Source: Siniperca chuatsi (Eukaryota; Chordata; Actinopteri; Centrarchiformes; Sinipercidae). From it: 64,000 bases of DNA. Shown piece by piece: positions 32,482-45,020 of the stretch (position 1 is the first letter of the stretch; the number at the start of each line of letters is the position of its first letter). The stretch is from positions 29,206,206 through 29,270,205 of the forward strand of contig NC_058044.1 in the NCBI RefSeq assembly GCF_020085105.1. Reading direction: 5' to 3'. The position numbers were made by a program, and so were the translations under genes. Under the pieces are notes generated by a model. The model did no database searches. It saw only the letters and a list, made by a program, of their open reading frames with translations, and was not told the DNA's origin.

Positions 32482-32892
32482 CAGTGGTGGAAGACGTATT
32501 CAAATCATTTACTTCAGTAAAAGTAGCAATACCACACAGAAAAATATGTCATTCATTCCACTTAAGTAAAAGCATAGACGTAGTAGCAACAAAATGTCCT
32601 TAAAGTATCAAAAATAACAAAATACCAATATGCAGAATACTCGAGGTGAAGCTAATTTTAACTACTTCATGTACTGCTGCGTAGTTTAATCCAAAACAAT
32701 AAACTGATCATATGTTTTGTATGTCAAATTTGAATCTGAAAAGTAACTATAATTGTTAAATAAAAGGTACTATATTATATATACTATATAAAGTAGCATT
32801 AAAATGAAAATACTCGAGTAAAATACAAGTACCACAAAATTGTACTTAGGTACAGCACCTGAGTAAATGTTCTTAGTAACTTTCCACCGCTG
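32482..32892. mobile_element. hAT-like MITE with CAGTGGTGGAA ends
   Basis: The left end reads CAGTGGTGGAAGACGTATTC and the right end, read inward, CAGCGGTGGAAAGTTACTAA. The flanking 8-mers TATATATG and TATATACG look like an 8-bp target duplication with one change, as made by hAT transposases. There is no open frame. Other copies lie near 22715-23208 and 30553-30735, and a fragment lies inside the hAT MITE at 44118. Confidence 0.75.
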
Positions 32893-35800
32893 TATATACG
32901 TATCTTGACAATGACGATAGTAAGTCAAATTTTTATTTCTATGGAAACCAGGAGAACACGTGTCACATTTTGTACATCTCATTTTAAATAAAATCCTGTG
33001 TGGTTCATATTTAATCTCTGTGTCCAATAAAAATAAATACTGAAACAACATAAACAAGCACATGAAATTATAATCAAAGAAATTCCTATTGCACGACAGT
33101 ATCTGTCAGCTTTGGGAGGAACAAAACTGTTTTTGAGACTTTTATTAGAAAATCAGGAGTATCGAGCTTGATATAAAATCCGCTCGCACTTAATGTACAG
33201 TGGCTGATAAGTGGAGCTCTGAAAACTTTGTAAATCAAATGTGAAACAATTTGCTGGTGGCACTGTGTCCACTCAGAAGAGATGGGAGGGTACAAAAATG
33301 TTAAAATCTACTGTCACGAGAACTGTTGTATATATTGTCGTAAAAGATGCAGCAGAGAATGTATTTTACGCAATTGTGTATAAATCAGTGTCACACAGAC
33401 GCTCCTAAATCACTGAGGATGTGAAGCTGTCATCCATATCTAAACTATCTCTGGACTTAATCATACAGTTAAAGCGCGGAGGAACCGATTAGCAGAGATT
33501 AGCCTTCCATCTCGAGCTCTGTATGTCACTAACTTAATCCTTCACTCAGATGAGCAAATTACATTTTAGTTTACAATCCGCTCATAGCATTTTATATATT
33601 ACATTTCATTCCTCCTTATTATTGCACTCACCAGATTTTTCACAGGTTTGGCGTCGGACTTTGGTCATTACAGCAGTTCTTTGTTTGTTTTAGCAAGTTT
33701 AAAGTTTTTTGTGGTGATGTCAGGCATTTTCCCCACACATGGGCACTAAGCAAACGTCACAACTGTTTTTACTGATTTTAACAGAAAAGTGTTTGAAGCT
33801 CGTTGCGCTACACTCTTCAGAGAACTGCACCCATCTTTTCCTCCAAGCAGGTTAAAACAAACTACTTGTAGATGCCATTTGACCCAAACTGGTTTGTTTG
33901 GAGTGTCCACAGACAGTCTTTGTTACTGTTTAAACTGTGTTATTCTACGTCTGGGATGAGATAGGATGGGAGATTTGTGGTGGATAGAATTAAGATTAAA
34001 CTGGGCCTGTAAATGAATCTGGAAAATGGGCTTCAAAATGTATTAATGCAATAATTGTAAACTAGCAGATTAGCAAGTTAGCAGTCTGAAAAAGGAGCAT
34101 CTTATGTTGGAAAAGCCTAATCTTTAGGTTTTCAAATCAGAAACACTGGGTGACAAATAACAACAAAACTGTGACAGCAAAAAAAGTGTTGAAACTGTAG
34201 TGTTTTCATTTTAAAAATCACTAAGAGAGAAGTTGGTTCGCTCTCTGTGCCTCTTCCCGATGGCAGACTTGTAAACCAGGGGCTGTGCTGGGTCTTGGTC
34301 GGGCAGGTTTTATGACCAGAGCTCTATCATTGCTCTGTACCATCATCCTCCTCCCAGGCTGCCGTCCCCCTGGGGGCCCCTCTTTGCCAGCTGTTTCCCT
34401 TAGGAGCTTGTAGCGCTCCCAGCACTTTGGCGAACGGAGGAGGATGCTGCTGTCTTCGTTTGTTTACGGTTATGTCAGTAAGAGCGGCGTTGGGGGGGAC
34501 CATTCAGCCGTGGGTCTGAGTCGCATTCCCAAAAAATTACAGAGTAGCACTGGCTCCAGGCCGACATGAAATAAATCAGCTTGACCTTTAACACCAGACC
34601 TTTCATTAGGGAATTCCAAACTAATTGCTTTACAATTTCATTGCGACTAGAAAGGATCTCCGACTGAACCTTTGAGAAGGACGTGTAATCCTCTTGGTTT
34701 GGCCATGTTGACTCAACAAATTGAGAGATCTACTGAGGGGATCCTTCACTGTCAGTCAGAGCGACACCACCTGTGTGCTGAACCACGTGCACTCTCTGCC
34801 TGCCTCTAATGGATCTACATATCAGACAGGATGTAGGTCTTCCACTGGAGCCTGACCTCTTATTTCTGGGTGACCTTGTGCAGTTTGCTATGTCAGATAT
34901 GGTATCACAACAAGTGATCTCAAGACTAAGATACCAACCTCTAAAGCTTCAGAATACTTTACTGTTTCCTGCTGTAAAGATAATTGTAGATGTTCCAGGA
35001 TGGGGGTGTGGTGGAAGTCAACAAGATTGTTTGGGGCTAGGACATGTTTGTAGGCTGGTAGCTTCTTGTCATAAATTTCCACAACTTTAACAAGCTTTGT
35101 GTCACCTTTGGAAATCAGAGCCCCTCCTCCTGCTACCTGACACTGTTGAGGTGTGCACAAGTGTACATACATGGAGTGTGTTAGGGACAGGATGCTGTTT
35201 CAGAGCGTGTGCCCATAATTATATACATAGAGTAACTGTTCTCATGTTATTGTTGGACTCTCAATCTCAGGCTCCTGAATGCCGTCAGTCTGCAACTGTT
35301 GATGCTTTCTGCCGCCAGTGTGTAAGGGGCGGGGCGCTTTACAGGCCTCCTTTTGTAACTTGCCTGGAGGGCTGTTGTTGTAAATCATGTGTGATTTATA
35401 AAAAAAAACAGGTTCTCCTGTCTCCCAGGTTTCATCTCCACAAACCTCAGCGATGTACAAATAGACTTTGGCCTCCAGCCATACCTCCCTGGAACTTCTT
35501 CCTTTACCAAACTGCTCTCCTGTCAACACTCCTCTTCACTGTCGTCCCTCCCCCGCCGCTGCCTCTGCACAGGGCAGATGATGTTGTTTTCTTTGCGCTT
35601 GTCTTTGACTGTCCTCAATGGGAAGTACCTGGCAGCGGATGCATGTGGCAGGCTTCTGCCTGGACACGTCTGTCTCCCCCTCTCTTCTGTCTCCACGGCC
35701 ACGCAGCGTGAGAACTGCAGTATCCATGGCGCTGAAGGAGGTGTGCTCAGGGTTGGTTATTTAAATGTTGTAGACAGGAGGATTTAGGCCTGAGTGTCTG

Positions 35801-35992
35801 CACTTTTGAAGTTCAGAAACGTTAGATCAGCAGAAGCTGAGCAATTTCAAAGCCAGGAAAAAATGACCTCAAGACTTCAAAGGCATTGCATGTGGTTCGG
35901 TGAAGTCATTGAGAAAATGAAACTGAGTGAGAAAGGCTGATTTGATACCAGATTTGAAGAGATAACAGTTTCTCTGTTCTTTCTTTCTGCAG
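32893..35992. other. upstream region or intron of sp6
   Basis: No coding sequence is supported. Overlapping ORFs on both strands at 34809-35787 lack family signal. Near 35326-35335 is a GC box (GGGGCGGGGC), and 60 bp later a TATA-like TTTATAAAAA (35395-35404). Together they may be a proximal promoter 700 bp ahead of the coding exon. Confidence 0.35.
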
Positions 35993-36114
35993 GTTTTTTC
36001 AATGCATCCCCATCCCACCATGTGGTAATCTTCTCAGCGTTACCCAAAAGATAGTGAACAACACTTTGAGCGGCTGACCTCATCAACAGTCTTCCACCTG
36101 CACCAGCTGCTCAC

Positions 36115-37041
36115 ATGGCCCATCCTTACGAGCCTTGGTTACGGACAGCATCACCTAGTGGCAGCTCAGAAGACATGAATATCCCCTCCTGGTGGGACCT
36201 CCACAGGGACGTCCCACCAGGGAGCTGGATAGACCTGCAGACGGGGCAGGGTGTCGGCTTGCCTTCAGTGAGTCCAGGGAGCTCCATGGGGTTGCAGCCC
36301 TCTTTAGGGCCCTACGGCTCTGACCCGCAGCTGTGCACCCTGTCTCCAGCTCAGCACGCTCCAGCCTCGCACTCATCTCACCTCTTCCCCCAGGATGGCT
36401 TCAAGATGGAGCCGCTGGCCCCTGAAATGCTGCAACAAGAACCGTTCTCCCTGGAGGAACCACAGGAGAACGCTGTCTCAGCCCGCCCCAAGCCCCAGCG
36501 CCGCTCCTCTTCCAGAGGCGCGGGCCAGGCTGTGTGTCGCTGCCCTAACTGCGTCCATGCTGAACAGCTGGGCCAGAGCACTGAAGACAGCAGGAGGAAG
36601 CACATGCACAACTGCCACATCCCTGGCTGCGGCAAAGCCTACGCCAAGACCTCCCATCTCAAGGCTCACCTAAGATGGCACAGCGGGGACCGGCCGTTTG
36701 TCTGCAACTGGCTCTTCTGCGGCAAGAGATTCACACGCTCTGATGAACTGCAGCGCCACCTGCAGACGCACACCGGTGCCAAGAAGTTCAGCTGCGCATT
36801 ATGCCCGAGAGTGTTTATGCGCAATGACCACCTGGCCAAGCACATGCGCACACACGAGTCCCCGCCAGGACATGGGGAGGAGAGGGTAAATGGTGACGGG
36901 AGGATGGAGAAGGGCTTTGATGCACCTACACTTCCTCAGTCATCCTCAAATGTGTCTGCGTCTGACACCACAGAGCCTCCGCTGAAGCTGAAATGTGAGA
37001 CAGACCCCTCAGTCTCCAGTGTGACAGGGCAGTCCGGCTAA
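36115..37041 (+). CDS. sp6: transcription factor Sp6 (epiprofin)
   Basis: A 308-residue reading frame lies in one exon that begins after acceptor TTCTTTCTGCAG (35992). It starts [10 protein letters not shown]; an in-frame TGA upstream in the same exon fixes this as the first ATG unless another exon is spliced in. SWWDLH, SWIDLQ and YGSDPQLC match the Sp6 N-terminal region rather than other Sp factors. The Buttonhead box (CRCPNCV) is at 141-147. Three C2H2 fingers lie at 167-189, 197-219 and 227-247, with the Sp-family recognition helices [16 protein letters not shown] and RNDHLAKH that bind GC or GT boxes. Human SP6 is 376 residues and begins about 98 residues earlier; that part is absent here. 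Sp6 is a nuclear factor in tooth, skin and limb-ridge epithelium. Confidence 0.93.
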   Translation: MAHPYEPWLRTASPSGSSEDMNIPSWWDLHRDVPPGSWIDLQTGQGVGLPSVSPGSSMGLQPSLGPYGSDPQLCTLSPAQHAPASHSSHLFPQDGFKMEPLAPEMLQQEPFSLEEPQENAVSARPKPQRRSSSRGAGQAVCRCPNCVHAEQLGQSTEDSRRKHMHNCHIPGCGKAYAKTSHLKAHLRWHSGDRPFVCNWLFCGKRFTRSDELQRHLQTHTGAKKFSCALCPRVFMRNDHLAKHMRTHESPPGHGEERVNGDGRMEKGFDAPTLPQSSSNVSASDTTEPPLKLKCETDPSVSSVTGQSG

Positions 37042-37686
37042 TTTCATCACTTTCAGAAGAATTTAGCAGTTTAAGGTTCCCCTCTCTGTCATAGAGGTGT
37101 CATAGTTTTACGATAGGATAGAGAATAGAAAAAAAGGTTTGGACAAACTTTTACTGATGAAAGTTGGATGGAACAGAAAGCGTTTGTCTGTGGTCCTGTA
37201 AATGTATCAACTGGGCTAACTCAGTGATAATCTAAATGTTATAGCACACAGAAGAAAACAGGAACTTTACTGATTCAGTGGATAAAACTTTCCTCTGATT
37301 ACTTAAAGTGAAAGGTAGCTAAGCTGAAGCTGCAGCTTGTTGCTGGACTTCCATTGCTGCTAGAGCCTCAACTACCAGTAGACCAAGAGACTGGGATGAG
37401 ATCAACTGAAGCTGGCTTATTAACTTGTTTACAATGAAATGAATCAAATGTGTTACTGGAAGAGTTGGAGAAAGGTTTGTCTCCAACACAGTTTAATTTA
37501 CCAATTTCAAAGGCAGCATGCTTTTGAACAGAGAAAGGAGAGAGGGATATTTTGTTTTTGTTTCAGACTGTCACCGTATGTGTGTAGCCTACTGTGCAAG
37601 TTGTGATAAGCCACTGGAATATAATACAACATTTTCTCCATTTAAAAAGGTCAGTAGCCATTTGAATGGTTGACAGTTCATGCCAC

Positions 37687-37691
<5 letters not shown>

Positions 37692-37758
<67 letters not shown>
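37692..37758. repeat. (TG)33 microsatellite, probably in the sp6 3' UTR
   Basis: An uninterrupted 67-base TG/GT run starts 650 bp after the sp6 stop. A polyadenylation signal (AATAAA) follows at 37845, so the run is likely transcribed. Confidence 0.9.
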
Positions 37759-37762
<4 letters not shown>

Positions 37763-37844
37763 TGGTATGTAAGTAATTAAAATGGTACTTAAACTAAATG
37801 AAAGTACAACAGACAATAATGCTGTGATGCTGATGTAATAATAC

Positions 37845-37850
37845 AATAAA
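37845..37850 (+). terminator. sp6: candidate sp6 polyadenylation signal
   Basis: AATAAA, about 800 bp after the stop codon and followed by AT-rich sequence. It is the first canonical signal I see downstream of sp6. Confidence 0.4.
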
Positions 37851-40133
37851 GTATAATATAATATAATATAACATAATATAATATAATATAAAAAATGGGA
37901 ATTCCATGCACTACAAAGGCTAATATTTGCCAAAGATGGTGTTTCTGTCGCCAAAGTAGTTTTGATGGTAAAACACTTAATGAGAAAGATCATACAGTAG
38001 GATAACGTGGCCACTGGTTCAGATTACCAGATGGAACACAACGACGCAAAGAACCATTAAGTGATAATGATGTGAAAAAGGTAAACTCACAAATCACAAT
38101 GAATTGAAACTGAAAATTGAAAAGTGGTCAGACCCGCTGAGGACAGTGACGCCCTCCAGTCCTGACATGGCAGGTAAGAGGATGAAGCTGAGCGTCATGG
38201 CCACCAAAGCTGGACGTGGAGAGAAAATGCTGCCGGGTCAAATGAAACCAGGTTTCTGTTGCTAAATGCTGATGACAGTGATCATATTTGGAATAAACAC
38301 GACTCCACAGATCCACCCAGTCAACACTACAGACTGCTGGTACTGGATGAAACCAGTTTACTCCAGTGGCCTCTCCAGATTTAAAGCTGCACTAATCAAT
38401 ATTTTTACATTAACAACAGATCACATTAGTCGCTCGTAGTGATGAACTGAGTGTATTTGAGTTTTGGTTTTCTGGCCTGCAACTTTCCTGTTTTGGTTCA
38501 GTCTCACCGCTCTCATCAACCTCATTATCAGCAGCAGGCAGCTGTTTTTAGCAAAAACTGATAAACCCACTGTAGGCTGATTTCCCAGCACCAAATGTCA
38601 GAAAAGACAAAATTAGATAAGATAAATGAATAGATAAGATAAATAGATACATTTGGTGAACACAGTGGAGCATTTAGCAGCTAAAGAGTCAGATATTTTG
38701 CCTAAGGAATTGGTGAAGACCAAACCAAGCTAAAAGGAGAGTGAATATTATATCCGTCAGGTGGCCAGAAACACAACTCCGAATGAATGGCAATTTTGCA
38801 CTGTGTCTGCTGGACGTGTAATTAGGCAACTGTTTGCAAAGTTCGCCATAACGTCTTTATACAGTGCTAATATGTCAAAATGCCATATTTACAGCTTGTT
38901 CTGCTGCCTCAAATGGCCCCAAAAAAATGTATTGATACTGCTTTTCGTATCATAAAGGAGCAACAGAAAATCTCAAAAGAACTAACCTTAAATTCACGCC
39001 TCAAAAGGTTTAAGCGGTTGTGGGAGCAGAAGGTTGTCCCACCGATACCTTCCAGGTGTACCTCATTAAGTGGGCTCATACAGTTCTTCCAAATATCATC
39101 AGCTCGATAACCATTTGCATGTCTGATCAAGCTATAGTCCCAATCATCAACAAAGAATGTGCGACGGGCTTCTCTCTCAACACATTTTTATTAACATCTG
39201 TTGGTGTGTCTGCAGTTTCTATATGTTCACTGATGCTGACAAATCATGTAGCAAAATGCCTTTTTTGAAACATGACAACCAGTTGACTCTGAATTAGCAT
39301 GCAGAGAACAGACTGTGTTAGCAGTCAAGTAGATGTAATAAAATGCAGTTGAATAATACAAGCAGCGGAAATTGTTTAGGTTACTTGTTTTGAATAGATA
39401 ATCGATATTATGTGATCAATAGTTCTGTAGCAAGCAGTGTGAGCAGCTTTACAGTTTGAAACACTATTAGGATGTATGTAAACCATCACAGACATTAGGC
39501 TGAAATTTAGGGAGCTTGCATTATTGGAGGCTCACGATTGCTGTATTTATGTATAGAAGATAAGAAATGGAATACAGTGCTTAAACATTAGTCAATTATT
39601 GTGTATTGACTATTATTGTTATTTTGTGTTGATGTTATTATAGATAGTTTTCTTTCATGTTGGTCAGTAGAACAAGATGAACAACTTTTTTTAATTGGTT
39701 GCTGTAGTGAATGTTTTAGTTGACTGTAATAAACTAAGTTCGAAAACATTTAATAAGTTAAGTATAATGGTGTAATAACTTGTATTTAATCTATTATTGT
39801 CCTTTATTAAATAAAACAACTATATTCTGTGTCCATGTTGAACCTTTATTTACCAATGACAGATGTGCTAATTAGTAATTATTCTATGCAGTTTAATTTT
39901 CACTCAAATACGACAGCAGAAAAAATTATTATTAGTAGTAGTACTACTGCTAGTTGTAGTAGTAGCAGCAGAAGTTAGTTGGATGTTTTTAGAGCCTGTA
40001 AATGTTTGTATCACACATCAGATATTCCACCGTGGAGGATTTCAGTACGTAATCGACTTTTCTGCACAATTAAATGTGATTCTTACGTTTGCAGTTATGA
40101 TTCGGCTTAGTTGTTCTTTTAATGCAGTTGTTA
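37851..40133. other. intergenic between sp6 and cwc25
   Basis: An ATAAT-type AT-rich tandem run covers 37851-37892. About 38385-38760 is a dispersed repeat with a second copy near 54060-54390; both share GGTTTT(C/G)TGGCC(T/C)GCAACTTT and GTGGAGCATTTAGCAGCTA. No gene is seen. Confidence 0.45.
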
Positions 40134-40515
40134 AACCACTGGTTCCCATGCATGGGACTGCCCAAGGGGTCGCAAGATAAATCTGAGGGGTCATAAGATA
40201 ATTAAAGAAAAATTATTATATATATATATTTAAAAATTCCCCCTCTCCCCCCCTTAAAAATTCCCCCTCTCACCCTGTGGGGTGGTATGTGTCATCCTCT
40301 AGTTCGGGTCCGCTACCAGAGGCCTGGGAGTTTGAGGGTTCTGCACAGCATCTTAGCTGTTCCTAGGACTGCACTCTTCTGGACAGAGACTTCAGATGTT
40401 GTACACACCACTTTGTGGTTAAATCATTAATAACTTATGTCCACATTAAAGCCATAATATGTTACGAATTGCTTCGTTTTAAGAGGTCAGAAGCCAAAAA
40501 TGTTGGGAAACACTG
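40134..40515. mobile_element. degenerate hAT-like MITE
   Basis: The ends (CCACTGGTTCCCATG on the left; CAGTGTTTCCCAACATTTTT read inward on the right) are of the common CAGTG(G/T)TTCCCA hAT type. AAGGGGTCGCAAGATAAATC and GAGGGGTCATAAGATAATTA are internal. The target duplication cannot be made out. Confidence 0.5.
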
Positions 40516-40997
40516 ATTAGGCTTGTTGCGTTCACGGTCAGGATGCTGACTTTAGGTGCTAAATCGAAATCAAATGGATGATGCCCCATGCAGAAAGCAT
40601 CTGTCTCAACAAACTGATGGTAAACATGATGTGTTTAATTATGTGATACAGTTTGTGCAACTAATAACAACCACAAACGCACGTACATTGACGCAACGTT
40701 AATTTTTATTAACTGCGACCAAATCCACTTGAAAGTCATGTTGAGTCATATCATTTATTGTTTATTCACAACAGCACTGTAATGTCAGGACCTTACGATG
40801 GGCACGTGAATGCACCATGAGCTAGAACCGGAAAGTGAATTTTACAAAACAGGAAATACATAAAGTACATCACACATAAGCCTCAGTGGCTCCATTTTCT
40901 AGCTAGCATTGAGCGTTTGTTGTTCCACCTTTTTTAGTTTTAAGGACAAATTTGTCTATTTCCATTTTTGTTGGACTCAAACGACGAATTTTTCAAG

Positions 40998-43900
40998 ATG
41001 GGGGGCGGCGATCTGGTAAGTATGAGCTATCTCATCCACAATAGGCGATTTCTCTGATGTTTAGCGTCTATTAGCTCCATTCAGAAAATGTGTGTTTAAA
41101 AGATGTTCGCTTGCTTAATGGTGTCTATACAGCTGTTACAGCATAAGATAATACCTACTGGGAATTGTTACGAGCCACAGTTCAATTTCGACAATATATA
41201 TTTTATTCTTATATTTTATTAGCTGACACAACTTGCGTTAGCTTAACGTAAACTGACTGAGCATTAAGTTAGATGTGAGTCAACTGTAAAAGCTGTAAAA
41301 GTTCAGAATAAATCCATTCCATGCCGAATATACCTGAAGATGTAATGGATTCCTAGTAGATAATTATTAATTGTATGTTTGCCGTCAGATTTTTATACTC
41401 AATCTGTCTACGTGAATACTTTTGGTTGGCAGGGTAATACTGCTAAACCCTTTCAAGTCAAATTTGTACACTAAAGCTATGTCTTCAACCTTGTTCTTCT
41501 GCCAGAACTTGAAAAAGAGCTGGCATCCCCAGACTATGAAAAACATTGAGCGTGTTTGGAAAGCTGAGCAGAAACATGAGGCTGAACGCAAGAAGATTGA
41601 GGAGCTCCAGAAAGAACTGAAAGAGGAACGAACCCGAGAAGAAATGACAAGATATGCAGAGGAACGTGGTGCCATCAAGTTAGTGCTCTGATATTATCTT
41701 GAAAGTTGTTTGGTTTTTTTTGGGGGGGTGGGGGGGGTTAAGACAAAAAAGTAGTGTCTAAGTCATGTTGTATCTCTTTTTATGATGACAGAAAGAAGGA
41801 TGATCGCCTGGACTGGATGTACCAGGGCCCTGCTGGTCAGGTGTCCAGAGATGAGTATCTGCTGGGACGTCCTATTGATAAGCAGATCACCGACCAATAC
41901 GAGGAGCCCGAGAGTGGTCCATCTACTGAGACTGGCCTCCTGCCCGGGTCCATCTTCAACCCCGCCACTCCTGCCTCCAGCCTCGACCTTGCTGCCAAGA
42001 TCAGGGAAGACCCCCTGTTTGAAATCAGGTTCAAGTCCCTACTCTCTTGTAAATTGTTCTGAAAATATGCTAACAGTTGCAGATCGTTTAATTTATGTTT
42101 GGTTTGTTTCCTGAAGGAAACGTGAGGAAGAAAAGAAGAGAGAAGTCTTGACTAATCCAGTGAAGATGAAGAAAATTAAAGAAATGGTAAAATTACTGTG
42201 TAACTGTTTTGATGTATTCGTTTGTAATGGATTCATTTTGACAACCTCTAACGATGTTGTTTTGACTTTTGACTAGATTTTAAATAAACTCACTCATGTC
42301 TGACATTTACATGTATCGCCCTTCTTAGTGTCTTTCGGTGACGTTTCCACTAACTTTATGAACACAAGACAACTGCAGTTGTGTCAGAAAAGTGGTAAAA
42401 GTGGAATCAGGAGGGGAGATCGTCAAGTATTTATATTTATGGTAAAACATCGGTTTGTTCTCTCACAGCTGCGCCTGAATCTCGACAAGAAAGAAAAGAA
42501 AAAGAAGAGGAAGAAGGATAAAAAGGAGAAGAAAGGAGACAAAGAGAGAAGAAAGGAGAAAAAGCATAAGAAAAGGAGTTCAAGTTCAAGCTCAGACGAG
42601 GAAGACGAGAAAAAACACAGGTATGAAAGGACATTGTTTAAGAAATAATTGGAACACACTATATATAAGTGATTTTTGTGTGCGCAACCAGCAAAGCGCA
42701 TGAAGTATAATGCAATAATACCATGTTTTCTATAATGGGATTCACACTATTACTGCACACAGAGGATATTCAATCAGTTAGTTCAATTAAGTAAACTGTT
42801 TTAATTGTCATCTTTGATCTATTTTTAGGTCACATTCACGAGATGAATCTTCAGCAGACACCAAATCTCGTTCCCATCATCTTCCAGGCTATGGCCTACT
42901 GGTCAGTAAGCAGCAAAGCAGTATTTCATTATGCTGCTGCTATTTTGATCACACATAAATGTGATCTATTCTACAGTTTCAGTTATTAATCTCTCACTGG
43001 ACCAGAACCCTCCATCAGTTCTAACCGTTAAGTCTTCCCTCTCAGCTCCCTGCTGGCAGACATCACCAGTCCTCAGCTTCCTCCAATCACTCGGGGCACC
43101 GTGAGAGGAGCCGCTCCCGATCGCCTCACAGGAACAACAGGGAAAGCCACTCCTACTCTTCTTCTTCCTCACACAGAGGCGACAGGAAGGTTGAGCCCAG
43201 AGCTTCCAGCCCACAGAGAGAGCGTTACCACAGACAGAGGCATCCCGTGTCCAAGTAAGAGTTGACAGGGCTCAGAAAGTGTACACACTGCACTTGTAAA
43301 TGCTGGCTATAGTCCAAATACTGGCATTCTAATTTTGACACTATTTTGATTAAGATTAATTACTTGCATACTTATAGAAGTATAAGATTCTTTTTTCAAT
43401 TTTGTGCTGATAATGACTATAGTCACCCATTCCTCATTAGATTACAATGTTGCTCCAGTATTCAATCTTAAACCCTCTCTGTCATGTTGCTGCCATGGTA
43501 ATATCCTTGTCTCTATCTTTTTTTACATATTGTGCACAAAAACTGCTTTGAGTAATTCTTTTCACAGCTGTTTGTGCAAGTCGATTCAAAATGTCAGAAT
43601 ATTTGCCATCAAACAGTTGGGTTGTGTTTCAAAATACTGGTACAGAACCATAGTTTTGATAAAGCTGTATACATGTCAAAAACAGGATACAGCAAAAATG
43701 TAATGACGTAATTTTATTATGCTTACTCATACTATGATAGTTAGGTTAAGGTTATCAGGATTATTATTATTTTTTAAATAGTAATCAGTTTTTCAGAGCA
43801 TTGTCTTAATCACCACCCACACTAAATGGATTCCAGTAATTTCTCCGTGTTTTTTTTTTTTTTTTCTTTCTGTCTGATGTAGGAAGCTCTCTGCAGAAGA

Positions 43901-45020
43901 GCTGGAGCGCAAGAGGCGGGAGATGATGGACCAGGCCAAGCAGAGGGAGGAGGACAGGGAGAACAACGTGAAGAGATACAAGAGGCAAGACGAGCAGGAA
44001 AAGCAGCGGGAACAAAATGCCAAGCATGACCGCCATGCTGGCTTCATTCAGTAAGTTTCTGAGCAACATGGACACACATATTATCAGAGGGTGTGACGTT
44101 TATGGAAACATGTCTCCTAGGGCTGGGCGATATCTCGAATATATTCGATATATTTGAATATTAATTAATGTGCGATATAGAAGATGACCATATCGTCATA
44201 TTCGAGTTTTCAGTGTTTCCGCTGGTCGCCACGTTACTTTAGTCAGCCATAAAAAGTGTAGATAAGCTCAGGTTGCAGTATAATAGTTAGTGAAAGGCTG
44301 TGTGTTGTGTTTGCTGCCGCAGAAAAGAAATTAAAGGTCTCTGTTTTATGTAACGTTACTACGGCTTGTTCTTGTACTCTTCACAGAAGTTGGTCCAGAC
44401 TGTGAACAGCTAGCTAACTAGCTAGTTAGCAGCTAACTTTATTATGAGCTGTGGCAGAAAAAAAATCACAAGACTACTTAGCCTAGTCATTGCGCAGTAA
44501 AATGGTCCCTGTCAGTGTTTTACTATTATAAATGGATTAATATTACTGCTCCATTAATGTGTGCGTTGCATTTTACTGCTGTAGATGTTTAAGGTTGAGC
44601 TAATTTTAATTACTTTATATACTGTTGGGTAGTTTAATCTACAGCAATGCATCTTATTCAACAATATCATATGTTTGCTCTATTTGAGAATTTACGGTAT
44701 GTTATTTTAGAGAAAATGTGTATATCAAGATATATATCATATATTAAAATATTGAGATATTATTTATAAGCCATATCGCCCAGCCCTAATGTCTCCTGTT
44801 CTGTTTTTACAAATGCACAAATAATGTCCTCCTGATGTCTCTTCGTTTTTAACTTTTCTTACATGCTTAATTCTTAGCTCCAGTAACACGCACCTTTCCC
44901 TCTTGCAGTAACATGAAGCTGGAGAGTGCTGCCAGCTCTTCCTTAGAGGACAGAGTGAAGAGGAACATCCACTCCATTCAGAGGACGCCAGCCGCCCTGG
45001 ACAACTTCATGAAGAGATGA
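40998..45020 (+). CDS. cwc25: CWC25 spliceosome-associated protein homolog
   Basis: Nine coding exons join in frame: 40998-41015, 41506-41678, 41792-42028, 42117-42186, 42469-42620, 42829-42901, 43046-43254, 43883-44050 and 44909-45020, giving 403 residues (human about 425). The short first exon encodes MGGGDL, continuing to NLKKSWHPQTMKNIERVWKA, the N-terminal block that reaches the spliceosome active site during branching in the yeast and human complexes. DRLDWMYQGP and FNPATPASSLDLAAKIREDP follow. Exon 5 encodes a Lys-rich stretch, exon 7 an SR/His-rich segment, and the conserved end is LEDRVKRNIHSIQR...NFMKR. Cwc25 is a step-one splicing factor recruited after Prp2 action, in the nucleus. 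A hAT MITE sits in the last intron and a poly-T tract precedes exon 8. Confidence 0.95.
44118..44788. mobile_element. hAT-type MITE with perfect 8-bp target duplication, in the last cwc25 intron
   Basis: The element is 671 bp with 16-bp perfect terminal inverted repeats (TAGGGCTGGGCGATAT), flanked on both sides by ATGTCTCC. No transposase frame is present. Inside, about 44490-44700 resembles the CAGTGGTGGAA element (ATGGTCCCTGTCAGTGTTTT, GGGTAGTTTAATCTACAGCA), suggesting nested insertion. Confidence 0.85.

Noticed and set aside
35097-35711. 204-codon plus-strand ORF upstream of sp6
   Set aside because: No recognisable domain, overlapping ORFs on the other strand, Cys/Leu-rich composition of noncoding DNA, and no splice support.
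38128-38316. Minus-strand ORF that might be a transposase fragment
   Set aside because: The HHQHLATETWFHLTR wording hinted at a mobile-element protein, but no diagnostic motif is present and no terminal repeats were found.
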